IMG/VR virus record: IMGVR_UViG_3300043219_000028
Coordinates: 1-35,194 of that record
Length of the DNA: 35,194 nucleotides
Source: a virus
Strand: one strand, 5' to 3'
The position numbers and the translations under genes are program-made. This document shows positions 13,397 through 22,621 of this stretch, one piece after another. Numbering within the stretch: the first letter of the stretch is position 1; each line of letters starts with the position of its first letter. Below the pieces are notes generated by a model. That model was given only the letters and a program-made list of their open reading frames with translations, made no database searches and was not told the origin of the DNA.

Positions 13397-13963
13397 ATGA
13401 AGATAATTTTACCAGAGGACATCGGAGAAATTACATTAGAGCAGTTCCAAAGATACTTTAAACTAACGCAAAGAACTGACTTAAACGAGTTAGATTTTAA
13501 CAAGCGTAAGATTGAAATATTCACAGGTATAGCATTTCAGAAGGTTGCCAACATGCAGCAGACAGACTACGAAGATATTATAAAACAAATAGACCTGGCG
13601 ATTAATAAAGAGGTTCCATTCGTAAATAGGTTCACTCTAAAAGATATAGAGTTTGGTTTCATTCCTAACTTTGATAACATATCAGTGGCGGAATTAGGAG
13701 ATTTAAAAGAGTACGGAGACAAAGAAGAGGAATTAAATAAAACAATGTCTGTATTATTTAGACCGATTAACGGAGAGGATGCATTCGGTAATTATACAAT
13801 TGAAGATTATAACGGAACAGCATCACGAAAAGAACTATTTAAACAGATGCCTTTGAATATTGTAAACGGTGCCTTGGGTTTTTTTTTGAATTTGTCCAAC
13901 GACTTAGAGATAGCTATCCTGAGATATACGGAGGAGGCACGAGTGAAGGCAGCAGCGCATTAG
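13397..13963 (+). CDS. Tail assembly chaperone, short form (G-like)
   Basis: 188 aa if read without frameshifting. Begins MKIILPEDIGEITLEQFQRY with a helical, acidic body (DYEDIIKQIDLAINKEV, later LGDLKEYGDKEEELNK). It ends with 25 residues after a run of nine T that lack resemblance to the conserved extension encoded in the -1 frame. In siphophages the G and GT proteins coat the tape measure and recruit tube subunits. This pair sits right after terL rather than between tube and tape-measure genes. Assignment rests on the frameshift architecture. Confidence 0.65.
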   Translation: MKIILPEDIGEITLEQFQRYFKLTQRTDLNELDFNKRKIEIFTGIAFQKVANMQQTDYEDIIKQIDLAINKEVPFVNRFTLKDIEFGFIPNFDNISVAELGDLKEYGDKEEELNKTMSVLFRPINGEDAFGNYTIEDYNGTASRKELFKQMPLNIVNGALGFFLNLSNDLEIAILRYTEEARVKAAAH

Positions 13964-14163
13964 ATTACTTTGAAAAATGGGGATGGTACGCAACTATATT
14001 AAGTTTAACAAACACAACCGAGGAAGGAATAGGAGACATTACAAAAATAAAAGAAGTAGAGAACATGAATGTACATTTTGTACACAACTTTTTAGCAGCA
14101 AGAATCGACACAGCGAAGTTAAAGAATAATATAAGGAAAGGAAATAACACAATAGATTTATAG
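13397..14163 (+). CDS. Tail assembly chaperone, -1 frameshift fusion (GT-like)
   Basis: A -1 shift on the T run 13879-13887 joins the first 163 codons to 92 residues read in the other frame: EFVQRLRDSYPEIYGGG, LDYFEKWGWYATILSLTNTT, EEGIGDITKIKEVENMNVHF, then a helical Lys-rich end to TAG 14161-14163, total 255 aa. That frame has no early start of its own (first ATG 14065). It holds the kind of sequence (WGWYATILSL, DITKIKEV) expected for a chaperone T domain. The alternative is a separate gene from ATG 14065. Confidence 0.68.
13876..13888 (+). other. Probable -1 ribosomal frameshift site
   Basis: GGG followed by nine T and G. Zero-frame codons are GGT-TTT-TTT-TTG, so P- and A-site Phe tRNAs can slip back one base with full re-pairing (T-TTT-TTT). 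No obvious pseudoknot was worked out downstream. Confidence 0.65.
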
Positions 14164-14165
14164 TT

Positions 14166-14306
14166 ATGAAATATACGACATTATTAAAAAATAAACCACT
14201 TCTATTCATAGATAAATTACTAAGGTTATTCGGTTATTACATTACCGTAACAGGTGTTGACTTAAAAACTAAAGATTTTGACAGTATGGAAATTAGACGA
14301 AATTAA
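14166..14306 (+). CDS. Small basic protein, 46 aa
   Basis: ATG follows TAGTT, 2 nt after the frameshift-product stop; it ends at TAA 14304-14306. Starts MKYTTLLKNKPLLFIDKLLR and contains LFGYYITVTG. Not recognised. It lies inside the late operon and may be structural or a small accessory protein. Confidence 0.55.
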   Translation: MKYTTLLKNKPLLFIDKLLRLFGYYITVTGVDLKTKDFDSMEIRRN

Positions 14307-14312
14307 ATAGAC

Positions 14313-14840
14313 ATGAACCTATATACACAATTACTGAACTACTTTAAAGCTCTAGGAGAGGCGGATACTTTTGTAAATACAATTACACAAGGAGACTTTA
14401 CGAAGATAGATTTAGACAAAGGACAATTGCACCCGCTATTACATATTCAGGTTAATAACGGGATATTCCCTAGTGATTCAGTAATACAATTCAATGTACA
14501 AATAGGATGCTTTGATAATAGAGATATTAACAAAGAGATTGTTGAGGATAGATTTTGGAAGCAGGATAACGAAGTCGACAACCTTAACGAAACTTTAGCC
14601 ACTTTAAATAGGTTATGGTTAAACATGTACAGGAACTTTAACAACAATAACATAACGGCAACACAAGCGAGTTTTGAACCGTTCACAATGGAGTACGCAA
14701 AGTTATTAGACGGTTGGATAATGACATTTGACATTGAGATACCTAATAATATAGTAAGTCTTTGTGACGGTACTGTTATACCGATAGTAACATTTAGTAA
14801 TACACAACTAACATTTAGTAACAATAACGGAAATGGCTAA
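14313..14840 (+). CDS. Possible tail completion (terminator) protein
   Basis: 175 aa. MNLYTQLLNYFKALGEADTF and later LLHIQVNNGIFPSDSVIQF, then FNVQIGCFDNRD, resemble tail completion or tail terminator proteins, which cap the finished tube. The C-terminal end is Asn-rich. It overlaps the next gene by 8 nt (ATGGCTAA). The call is inferred from pattern and neighbourhood and could be another connector-type protein. Confidence 0.45.
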   Translation: MNLYTQLLNYFKALGEADTFVNTITQGDFTKIDLDKGQLHPLLHIQVNNGIFPSDSVIQFNVQIGCFDNRDINKEIVEDRFWKQDNEVDNLNETLATLNRLWLNMYRNFNNNNITATQASFEPFTMEYAKLLDGWIMTFDIEIPNNIVSLCDGTVIPIVTFSNTQLTFSNNNGNG

Positions 14841-15435
14841 ACAAATAATAGATAGAGGAACAGTAGACGATCCTAAAACGGGGGATAGTTTATACGAAGG
14901 AGCTGGTAAGATAAACGATAACTTTACTGAGTTGTACGATAGACCTGTTGGAGGTGGGGGTGGTTCACTAGAATATAGTAGGACTGATATACTTGATCTT
15001 AATGCGTCGTTTTTAACTTGGTTTCAAGGAGTTACAAGAAATGCAACGGATCGAAAAATTGACAATCCGGCGTCTAACGTAACAATGACAGGCGCAACAG
15101 CATCAAGCATAAGTAACGTTACTCCATTAGCTCACATAGTAGGTAATCAGACATTAAACAGATTAGACGTTTTCTTTGGTCGTGGTAGTTCGGGTGTTGT
15201 TACTGAAATAGGCATGATAAGAGTCAGGTTTACAAACGGAGTTCATACCGCGTTTGATGTATATGAAGTACTTTTGGAACAAAGTATCACGCAAGTTATT
15301 TCAGATTATCACTCGTTCACTTCGTTTGGAAACGTGAATTTGTTAGATAAGGATTTGATATATGTATTTTTTAAAGGGGTAAACGGTAATGAAATATCAC
15401 CCGTAATGTATAAAATTAACACAACACCCGTATAA
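14833..15435 (+). CDS. Tail fibre-like protein, 200 aa
   Basis: The N-terminal module MAKQIIDRGTVDDPKTGDSL then AGKINDNFTELY is shared with the protein at 19767, and such modules head many phage tail fibre or appendage proteins. A Gly-rich hinge (VGGGGGS, about 39-45) separates it from a beta-rich part with LDVFFGRGSSG and YVFFKGVNG. It probably decorates the virion or attaches to the tail. The receptor-binding role is inference. Confidence 0.6.
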   Translation: MAKQIIDRGTVDDPKTGDSLYEGAGKINDNFTELYDRPVGGGGGSLEYSRTDILDLNASFLTWFQGVTRNATDRKIDNPASNVTMTGATASSISNVTPLAHIVGNQTLNRLDVFFGRGSSGVVTEIGMIRVRFTNGVHTAFDVYEVLLEQSITQVISDYHSFTSFGNVNLLDKDLIYVFFKGVNGNEISPVMYKINTTPV

Positions 15436-15436
15436 C

Positions 15437-15835
15437 ATGAAACATTTTTACAGTATAAACAAAGGCGGTCACATTCTATATATACACGAAGAAGAAGATA
15501 GAGAACTCAAAGAAGGTGAGATAAAACGCGATTCAATGTTTATTAAACCATGCATAATTGACGGCATTATTTCGGAAGGATCAAACGATCAATTGGAATT
15601 GGAACAACTCGAAAACGCAAGAACTCAAAAAATACAAGAAGTAAAAACATTAGCGGGTTCTATTTTAAGTAAAACAGATTACTTAGCTATAAGACAATAT
15701 GAGGGTTCTAAAGATATGCCTAATTATGTAAAATTAAAAAGGAATGAGATAAGATATAATTCTAATATTATTGAAAAAGAAATATCAATATTAAAAACAT
15801 TAGAAGAAATTAACAATTATCCAATAGAATTATAA
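15437..15835 (+). CDS. Hypothetical structural-region protein, 132 aa
   Basis: The N-terminal half is a small domain (MKHFYSINKGGHILYIHEEE); the C-terminal half is helical and charged (ARTQKIQEVKTLAGSILSKT, DYLAIRQYEGSK). This helical region resembles chaperone-like or fibre-assembly proteins encoded beside tail fibres, and its neighbour is a fibre-like protein. Assignment as assembly factor is tentative. The stop overlaps the next start (TAATG). Confidence 0.6.
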   Translation: MKHFYSINKGGHILYIHEEEDRELKEGEIKRDSMFIKPCIIDGIISEGSNDQLELEQLENARTQKIQEVKTLAGSILSKTDYLAIRQYEGSKDMPNYVKLKRNEIRYNSNIIEKEISILKTLEEINNYPIEL

Positions 15836-16365
15836 TGCACGTAGAAAAGGAATTAAATAAGTTCGGTAAATTCTTAGTTCAACAATCTAGGAGTAATCTA
15901 ACCAAGAAGGATAAGAATGCTTCTAAGGAGCTTTATAATTCTATTGGTTATGATTTATCCGTGCATAAAAATTCCTTTACATTCTCTTTTAGCATGGAGA
16001 ACTACGGTAAGTTTGTAGACGCAGGAGTGAAAGGAGTTGGAGGAACGAAAGCAAACGGTGAGCAATGGAAAAAGAAAAGAGTAACAAATAGTAAATTCAA
16101 GTACAGAAATAAACGACCTCCTGCATCAGCTTTTAACGGATGGGTAGTTCGTAGAGGAATAGCACCAAGAAGCGCAAGCGGACAATTTGTCAGTCGTAAA
16201 AGCTTACAGTTTGCTATTGCTAATTCAGTTTATCACACAGGATTAGAAACGACTAACTTTTTCAGTAGACCGTTTGAGTTAGGATTTGAGAAATTAACCG
16301 ATGATGTTGTAGAAGCATTTGGATTAGATTTAGATAATTTATTAGAACACGCATTAAATAATTAA
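15835..16365 (+). CDS. HK97 gp10-like tail completion protein
   Basis: 176 aa. Starts with a helix (HVEKELNKFGKFLVQQSRSN), then FSMENYGKFVDAGVKGVGGT, which is the signature of gp10-like proteins, and a long basic insert (RNKRPPASAFNGWVVRRGIA) followed by FFSRPFELGFEKL. These proteins join or complete the tail at the head end in HK97-like phages. Good family resemblance, with the exact role inferred from it. Confidence 0.7.
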   Translation: MHVEKELNKFGKFLVQQSRSNLTKKDKNASKELYNSIGYDLSVHKNSFTFSFSMENYGKFVDAGVKGVGGTKANGEQWKKKRVTNSKFKYRNKRPPASAFNGWVVRRGIAPRSASGQFVSRKSLQFAIANSVYHTGLETTNFFSRPFELGFEKLTDDVVEAFGLDLDNLLEHALNN

Positions 16366-16367
16366 CC

Positions 16368-17417
16368 ATGATAAAAACACTTTCTCCTTATTACTTAAAT
16401 GTACCGTTATCCGATGGAGGTGTTCCGTTTGACTATTACATATTTACGTTATACGTTTGGACAGGATTACAAAGTTCTGAGCCTGCAACTGCAAGTTATC
16501 AATTAACCAGGCAGAACCCAACGCAAAGCATAACCACAGATAAAGTAAATATATCTAATCTCATAAATGACTTTATAGAATTCGAATCACAGACAGCAAC
16601 GACCACAAGTTTAATAGATGGAGTAAATCAAGTGTGGGTATCTGCGTATTACGAAGGATTTATAGACGACGTTTCAAGCGGTGTAGTTCAATTAGTTTTA
16701 GATAATGCTATAAGTGGATATAATTACGGAATGGATGGAGAGAACGCAACAGTACCGACTAATAAAATACTATTATCAGGCTCAGAGTTTAAGGTAAATG
16801 CAGATAGTTCATTTATTATACCTTTAATTGGTAACGATACAAGCGTAACTGTAATATCTTATCCAGATAATGAGATAAACGAAGACATAAACGTGCCTAT
16901 TTCGCTTGATTCTAGCGAGGTTGTTAGTTATTTATGGGTGCAATGCTCAGAAACGTCACAAGATAACCTTATAGAAGTGATTTATAACGGTGTCACGATC
17001 AGTTTATTCCTTAAGAACGAGTACAGATACACGCCAATCGACATACATTTTAAGAATAAAGAGGGAACACAGCAAGTATTAACGTTCTTTAAGGAGCGAA
17101 AAGACAATATAAAAGTCACAGGAGAAACATATAACGGCTCAGGAGGGCAACCGATAAACGGATTTCACCAAAAAGTAGACTATAATAAGAACGGTACAGC
17201 TAGTTTTGTTGCGAGTAGTGGATTTGTAGACGAAGAAAACAACGATACGTTTAAGCAATTGCTATTATCCGATAAGGTTTGGCAGTATGATGGCTCAATA
17301 ATGACTCCTTTAAACATAGGAAGCAAAGGAATAGAATATAAATCACAAGTAAACGACAAATTAATTAATTATACTATTGAATTTGAGTATTCATTTAATG
17401 AGATCAACGATATATGA
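16368..17417 (+). CDS. Tail-associated structural protein, 349 aa
   Basis: No signal peptide or membrane segment; largely beta-rich with repeated short strands. Starts MIKTLSPYYLNVPLSDGG. The C-terminal part (FKNKEGTQQVLTFFKERKDN) is typical of proteins upstream of tail-tip genes in Bacteroidota phages. It overlaps the tail-tip gene by 4 nt (ATGA). Likely a distal-tail or baseplate component, by neighbourhood. Confidence 0.55.
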   Translation: MIKTLSPYYLNVPLSDGGVPFDYYIFTLYVWTGLQSSEPATASYQLTRQNPTQSITTDKVNISNLINDFIEFESQTATTTSLIDGVNQVWVSAYYEGFIDDVSSGVVQLVLDNAISGYNYGMDGENATVPTNKILLSGSEFKVNADSSFIIPLIGNDTSVTVISYPDNEINEDINVPISLDSSEVVSYLWVQCSETSQDNLIEVIYNGVTISLFLKNEYRYTPIDIHFKNKEGTQQVLTFFKERKDNIKVTGETYNGSGGQPINGFHQKVDYNKNGTASFVASSGFVDEENNDTFKQLLLSDKVWQYDGSIMTPLNIGSKGIEYKSQVNDKLINYTIEFEYSFNEINDI

Positions 17418-19774
17418 TAACAGGTTTATACATAGGGAACGATCCGACAGATTTATTAGATTTATATGGAGATGAAAACATAGAGATGAATTCCTCTGTT
17501 ACTGATATTGAAGACATCGAAAAGAACACCACGGAGTTTATAAAAACATTTACAGTACCCGCGTCTAATAAAAACAATAGAAAGTTCAAGCATTACTATA
17601 ACGCTGATATTGATAATTCATTTGATGCGCGTATAAAAGTCGAGGGCGGTATTTCTTTAAATGGTTTTGGTTTTAAGTTGGGTAAATACAGGCTGTCAAA
17701 AGTAAGCATGAAGAATAATAAACCATCAAGTTACACTATACAATTTTGGGGGAACTTGATAAGCTTAAAGGACAGTGTAGGTAAAGATTTATTATCTGAT
17801 TTGGACTTATCAGAGTTCGACCATGATTATACGAGCAACAATGTTAAGGCAGGTTTAACAGGCTCCTTAATAAACGCAAATATAATTTATAACCTATTCG
17901 TAAAGAAGCAATACTACTACAGTACTGATCCAGGTGATAAAACTATTACGGACCAATTGGTAAATATTGCTTATGGTGATGGTTTAGGCGATAACGGGAT
18001 AACATGGAGTGATTTAAGACCCTCAATAAGGATTATAGAAATAATAAAAGCTATAGAGGCTAAATATGGTTTTACATTTAGCCGTGACTATTTTGGTAGG
18101 GCTGAGTTTTTAAATTTATTTATGTGGTTAAATCCAAGCGCAAGCGGTGAACCTGGAGGAGGTGAGCAAATGGTTGATTTTGATTCTGGAGATACGACCA
18201 ATTTTAACCTAACAACTAATATAGGTACTTTTGACGTATCTACTAGTATAACTTATAATATAGGGTATACGGTAACAGTAAGCGCAGGATTTGAAGACGT
18301 AGAATATACTGTTAAGTTCTATAAAAATGGTGAGTTATCAACGCAGACAACAGTAACGGGAACGCAAACATTTTTCATTGAGGCTTTAAATATTTCTGGA
18401 ACAGGAGAGGATTTTTTTACATGGGATATTTATTTTGAAGTTTCATCTAATAAGAAATTTGATTATGAGTTTGAAGTATCACAATCTAAGTTTGTAGGTA
18501 CGTTTTTTACAGGATCAGTAACAACTTTTGCGAGTGAAAACAATATAGTAAGAAGGTTTATTGTGTCCGATGAATTCCCTAAAATGAAAGTAATAGACTT
18601 TTTAAAGGGTATTTTCAAGAAGGATAAGTTAGTTATTATACCTACAGACTTTGATAATTTATACGTTAATACATTAGTTGATTATTATGCGGAAGGTGAT
18701 CTGATTGATATTACAAGATATGTTGATAATACAAGTCATGATGTTAACAGGGGTAAATTATTAAACGAAATTAACTTTACATTTACAGAACCTACGACAA
18801 TTTTAAATACACAATTTGAAATAAATACAGGTAAAGGATACGGAGATGAAGAGAACGAAATAAAAGACGAAGATGGAAATCCTTTAGATGGTGATAAATT
18901 AGATTATAAACTTCCATTTGAGCAGATAGTATATGAAAGGCTAATAGATGTTTTTATTAATGAAATTGCAAACGTTCAATACGGAGCAATTATAAAAGAT
19001 GATTTAACTAAAGCTAACCCGAAGCCACATATATTTTATAGCATAAACACATCTTTAGGGAGTACACAGTTGTCTTTTATAGATGATTTAGGGAATAGGA
19101 CACTATTAAACAACTCTATTAACATTCCTAGCCATACAATGACGTTAGAAAATGTTAATTTTAGTACTGTATTTAGTGAGGAATTTAGCGAATGGACAAA
19201 TGTTAAAATAACAAATACACTATATAAAAATTATCACAAGGATTTTATAGATAGTTTATTTAACATCAAAAGAAGAGATTATAAATTTAACGCAAAGTTA
19301 CCATTTAGGATTCTGTCTAAACTAGAGTTAAACGATATATTTAAAATAAGAGATAACTATTATAGGATAAGTAACTATAACTTAAATCTATTAACTGCGG
19401 AAGCTGAATTAAATTTAATAAGTTCTTTTGATGCTGTTATAGGAGGGTTTTCTGCTTCGATAACTGATATATTTGTTGACTACAAAGCGCAAATACAAAG
19501 TATCTATGTAACTAATTTAGGTAATTCAACGTTTGATAAAGTAGATAATGGTTTTGATGTTGATTGGGTTTCAGTATCTAGTGTTCTGAATAATGTTTAT
19601 TTTTCTATTGCATTAAACGAAACAGGATTAACAAGGGATATGTTTGTAGACATTACAAACGAGGGAGCAACAAAAACAATTAGAGTTTATGTAAATCAAA
19701 CAGGAGGTAACGTAACGGTAGACAACACGACCATAACAGTAGATAACAACATAATAACAGTAGACAATGGCTAA
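17414..19774 (+). CDS. Tail tip / baseplate hub protein with C-terminal BACON-like domain
   Basis: 786 aa, the second largest protein. The N-terminal part contains FIKTFTVPASNKNNRKFKHY and GGISLNGFGFKLGKYRLSKV, typical of tail-tip proteins in this phage group. The middle is beta-rich. Residues about 686-765 (VDWVSVSSVLNNVYFSIALN, then TGLTRDMFVDITNEGATKTI and RVYVNQTG) match the BACON pattern W...N.TG.R...I.V.Q. BACON domains are thought to bind carbohydrate or mucin. The last 20 residues repeat TVDN three times. Hub role is inferred from size and position. Confidence 0.65.
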   Translation: MITGLYIGNDPTDLLDLYGDENIEMNSSVTDIEDIEKNTTEFIKTFTVPASNKNNRKFKHYYNADIDNSFDARIKVEGGISLNGFGFKLGKYRLSKVSMKNNKPSSYTIQFWGNLISLKDSVGKDLLSDLDLSEFDHDYTSNNVKAGLTGSLINANIIYNLFVKKQYYYSTDPGDKTITDQLVNIAYGDGLGDNGITWSDLRPSIRIIEIIKAIEAKYGFTFSRDYFGRAEFLNLFMWLNPSASGEPGGGEQMVDFDSGDTTNFNLTTNIGTFDVSTSITYNIGYTVTVSAGFEDVEYTVKFYKNGELSTQTTVTGTQTFFIEALNISGTGEDFFTWDIYFEVSSNKKFDYEFEVSQSKFVGTFFTGSVTTFASENNIVRRFIVSDEFPKMKVIDFLKGIFKKDKLVIIPTDFDNLYVNTLVDYYAEGDLIDITRYVDNTSHDVNRGKLLNEINFTFTEPTTILNTQFEINTGKGYGDEENEIKDEDGNPLDGDKLDYKLPFEQIVYERLIDVFINEIANVQYGAIIKDDLTKANPKPHIFYSINTSLGSTQLSFIDDLGNRTLLNNSINIPSHTMTLENVNFSTVFSEEFSEWTNVKITNTLYKNYHKDFIDSLFNIKRRDYKFNAKLPFRILSKLELNDIFKIRDNYYRISNYNLNLLTAEAELNLISSFDAVIGGFSASITDIFVDYKAQIQSIYVTNLGNSTFDKVDNGFDVDWVSVSSVLNNVYFSIALNETGLTRDMFVDITNEGATKTIRVYVNQTGGNVTVDNTTITVDNNIITVDNG

Positions 19775-20657
19775 GCAAACAATAAACGTAGGAACATCAC
19801 CAAACGACGGGTTAGGAGACACGTTAAGGGATGCAATGATAAAGGTTAATAGTAATACAGATGAATTATATACAGCGCAAATAACAACCGAGCACCCTGT
19901 TTTGATTCCTTTTGATTTCCCTTTAAATAATAAAACAGACCTAAATAGTATTCATGGTTCTTTGTTAATAAACAACTCAGAGGACGGAATTATATTAAAT
20001 AGCGGTCAGGACATTATCGGAGACGGTGGTATATCTAAAGTAATGGCAGTAGTTTTAGCAGGTACAGATCTCGTTGGAGGTGTTACAATAACAGGTGTTT
20101 CAGTAGATAGAAATACAGGAGTAGAGACACCTGCCGACACAGAAGTTTTAAATATAAACGGACTGACTACAGATACAAGCTCTACAGATTCTAACGGTAA
20201 TATTATACATGGATATTCAAATGCGTATTTAAGTTCTAAATGGTGGAAAGGTACTCTAACATTTAGCACTACTGATCTGGACTTAACAGAAATTAGATTC
20301 GCTCAATTATCATTTGAGCAATTTAACGATACTCCAGATATAACATTAAATTCATTCGACACTAATTATATTATATCTAACACTACTGCTGTAATGGACA
20401 CTTATTTATACACAGTTAAGGTTGCGGGAAGTATAGTAGAAATAGAACAAGTAGCGTCGTTAAATCATGAGTCTGGAGAGTTTGTAGGATCAAGTTTCAG
20501 GAAAAGAATAGGTAATATAAATGAAGAACTAGACGGAACAACTGACGGTATATTTATAGATTTATTTTTAGACCCAACAAACCAACAATATTTTTCATCA
20601 TTCACGATGAAGGTATGGGCGACTCAAACACAAACAGTAACAATAGTTATACCGTAA
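19767..20657 (+). CDS. Tail fibre-like protein, 296 aa
   Basis: The N-terminal MAKQTINVGTSPNDGLGDTL then AMIKVNSNTDELY matches the module of the protein at 14833. The remainder is beta-rich with low-complexity Thr/Ser/Asn stretches. It starts inside the tail-tip gene's end (ATGGCTAA, 8-nt overlap) and its stop overlaps the next ATG. Probably a virion appendage. Confidence 0.6.
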   Translation: MAKQTINVGTSPNDGLGDTLRDAMIKVNSNTDELYTAQITTEHPVLIPFDFPLNNKTDLNSIHGSLLINNSEDGIILNSGQDIIGDGGISKVMAVVLAGTDLVGGVTITGVSVDRNTGVETPADTEVLNINGLTTDTSSTDSNGNIIHGYSNAYLSSKWWKGTLTFSTTDLDLTEIRFAQLSFEQFNDTPDITLNSFDTNYIISNTTAVMDTYLYTVKVAGSIVEIEQVASLNHESGEFVGSSFRKRIGNINEELDGTTDGIFIDLFLDPTNQQYFSSFTMKVWATQTQTVTIVIP

Positions 20658-20806
20658 TGATAGAAGTAATCAACATATTAAGAAGTAGAGATTTTTACGG
20701 ATGCAGTGATACAATTGATATTGCTAAAGGTAAAAACGAAATGGTATCGACTTGGAAGGGTTTTAAAATTAAAATGAAACGAGTATGGCAATCGAAAAAG
20801 AAATAA
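20657..20806 (+). CDS. Small basic protein, 49 aa
   Basis: ATG overlaps the preceding stop (TAATG). A longer frame open from 20615 would overlap the upstream gene more and is rejected. Starts MIEVINILRSRDFYGCSDTI and ends KMKRVWQSKKK. It overlaps the tape measure start by 22 nt. Not recognised. Confidence 0.5.
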   Translation: MIEVINILRSRDFYGCSDTIDIAKGKNEMVSTWKGFKIKMKRVWQSKKK

Positions 20807-22581
20807 TAATAAAAGGTGATAGTACTGACGCTGTAAAAAGTATTCAGGACGTTGACGATGCTATAAAAAAGACTGATAAAAGCGTTGATAAATTAGGAGA
20901 CTCAACAAAATCCTCGCTAGATAAAACTAAAAAGGGAGCTAGTGGAGCTGCTAAAGGATTTAAAGCAATAGGCACCGCTTTTAAAGCTATAGGTATAGGT
21001 ATTGTTGTTGCGTTATTTGCTAAGCTTGCTGAGATACTAGGCAAGAATCAAAAAGTAATGGACGTTTTTAGTAATGTTATGACTAGTTTGGAGATTGCTT
21101 TTAATGACTTGTTTTCTTTTGTGTCTAATAATTTTATGCCGGCATTTGAAGGTATGAAAAAATTCTTTTCTGAGTTGACATTTAAGAGTGTTGGAGATGG
21201 AATTAAAAAGAATATAATTGAGAGATTCGAGTCAGCATTAGAAGTACTTGGATTCCTTAGAAAAGCATTTAATAAATTCAAAGAAGGTAAATTTAGTGAA
21301 GCTTTTGACGAAATTAAGAATGCAGGAAAGGAAATGGTCGATGTACTTACAGGTGTTGACAATGTAGTGGACAAAGTTACAGATGTAGTAATAAAAGGCG
21401 CGGACGCAATTACAGGATATGCTAAGAATACTTTTGAAGCAGCGGCAGCGATAACAGCAGCATCAAAAGCCGCTTTAATAGGTGCAGCAATACAAGCTCA
21501 ATTAGTAGAAAAATTTGATATTGCAGCGGAAAAACAGAGACAAATAAGAGATGCAGAAAATAAATCTATTAAAGAAAGAAAGATAGCAAATGATGAGTTA
21601 GGGAAAGTTCTAGAGAAACAAGAAAAAGCAATGCTGAGACAAGCTGACCTTCAAATAGCAGCAGCAAGGAACGCTTTTAACCTAAATAAATCTGACGAAA
21701 ACAGGATAGCCTTAATTGATTCGCAAACTAATAAAATAGGAATATTAGCACAGATAGAAGGGTTTAGGAGTGAACAGATAGTTAACAGGATAGCTTTACA
21801 GAAAGAAGAGATAGAGTTAAATAATTCTATCAGCGATTCAGAAAAAGAAAGACAAATAGCGCAATTAGCATTTGAAGAAGAGCAAGAGGAAAACGCAGTA
21901 TTAAAACTAGAAAAACAAAGAGAAAGGTTAGACGAGGAAAACGAAATAATCGCAGAAGATTTAGAACGCAAAAGAGAATTATTCCAAGAAGGTACACAGG
22001 CGAGGGTAGACGCAGAACAAGAGTTTCTTACCAGGAAACAGGAGATTGATAACCAAATAGTAGCAAACGAAAAACAGGCAGCTATCGAAAAAAAGATAGT
22101 TGCACAATTAGAGGCAGATGCAAAAATAGAAATAGCAAACCAAGTATTTAATTTAGTTGGATTGTTAGCCAAGAAAGGAAGTAAGTTAGCAAAAGGAGCA
22201 GCAGCAGCACAAACCCTTATGAATACTTATCAAGGTGTTACATCAGCACTAGCGGCAGTTAGTACAATTCCTGAACCATTCGGAACAGCTTTGAAATTTG
22301 CTAACGCTGCGGTGATTGGAGTTAGTGGATTACTAAACGTTAAAAAGATTCTAAGTACTGACGAAACAGGACAAAGTTTAAGTAGTGGGAGACCTGATAC
22401 ACCAAGCGGAGGAGGTCAAAATGCACCGTCTTTTAATTTAGTACAAGGAACTCAAGGAAATCAAATAGCAAGTAATATAGCAGGACAAAATGAAACACCT
22501 GTGAAAGTTTTTGTTACCAGTTCGGATGTTACATCAGCTCAGGAACTAGATAGAAACGCAGTAAGCAACGCGTCACTATAA
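20785..22581 (+). CDS. Tape measure protein
   Basis: 598 aa. Ala/Lys-rich N-terminal helices, a hydrophobic segment (about 64-86, TAFKAIGIGIVVALFAKLAE) and a long coiled coil with Glu/Arg/Gln heptads (about 240-450, e.g. DAENKSIKERKIANDELG). A second hydrophobic Ala-rich part follows (AAAAQTLMNTYQGVTSALAA). The C terminus is Ser/Gln/Asn-rich. Tape measure proteins set tail length and are ejected with DNA. At roughly 1.5 angstrom per residue a tail near 90 nm is expected. Shorter than many siphophage tape measures. Confidence 0.8.
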   Translation: MAIEKEIIIKGDSTDAVKSIQDVDDAIKKTDKSVDKLGDSTKSSLDKTKKGASGAAKGFKAIGTAFKAIGIGIVVALFAKLAEILGKNQKVMDVFSNVMTSLEIAFNDLFSFVSNNFMPAFEGMKKFFSELTFKSVGDGIKKNIIERFESALEVLGFLRKAFNKFKEGKFSEAFDEIKNAGKEMVDVLTGVDNVVDKVTDVVIKGADAITGYAKNTFEAAAAITAASKAALIGAAIQAQLVEKFDIAAEKQRQIRDAENKSIKERKIANDELGKVLEKQEKAMLRQADLQIAAARNAFNLNKSDENRIALIDSQTNKIGILAQIEGFRSEQIVNRIALQKEEIELNNSISDSEKERQIAQLAFEEEQEENAVLKLEKQRERLDEENEIIAEDLERKRELFQEGTQARVDAEQEFLTRKQEIDNQIVANEKQAAIEKKIVAQLEADAKIEIANQVFNLVGLLAKKGSKLAKGAAAAQTLMNTYQGVTSALAAVSTIPEPFGTALKFANAAVIGVSGLLNVKKILSTDETGQSLSSGRPDTPSGGGQNAPSFNLVQGTQGNQIASNIAGQNETPVKVFVTSSDVTSAQELDRNAVSNASL

Positions 22582-22621
22582 CAAAAATCGATACAAATCG
22601 TTATTAATATAAGTTATATAT

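Noticed and set aside
13960-14163. Separate small gene starting at the ATG at 14065
   Set aside because: It would discard the well-matched upstream half of the frame (LDYFEKWGWYATILSL); the -1 frameshift product explains the whole open frame.
14447-14824. Minus-strand ORF of 125 codons
   Set aside because: Fully inside a well-supported plus-strand gene with normal codon pattern.
21651-22172. Minus-strand ORF of 173 codons
   Set aside because: Shadow of the tape-measure coiled coil; the Ser/Cys/Ile/Phe-rich translation is what the antisense of Lys/Glu/Ala-rich coil gives.
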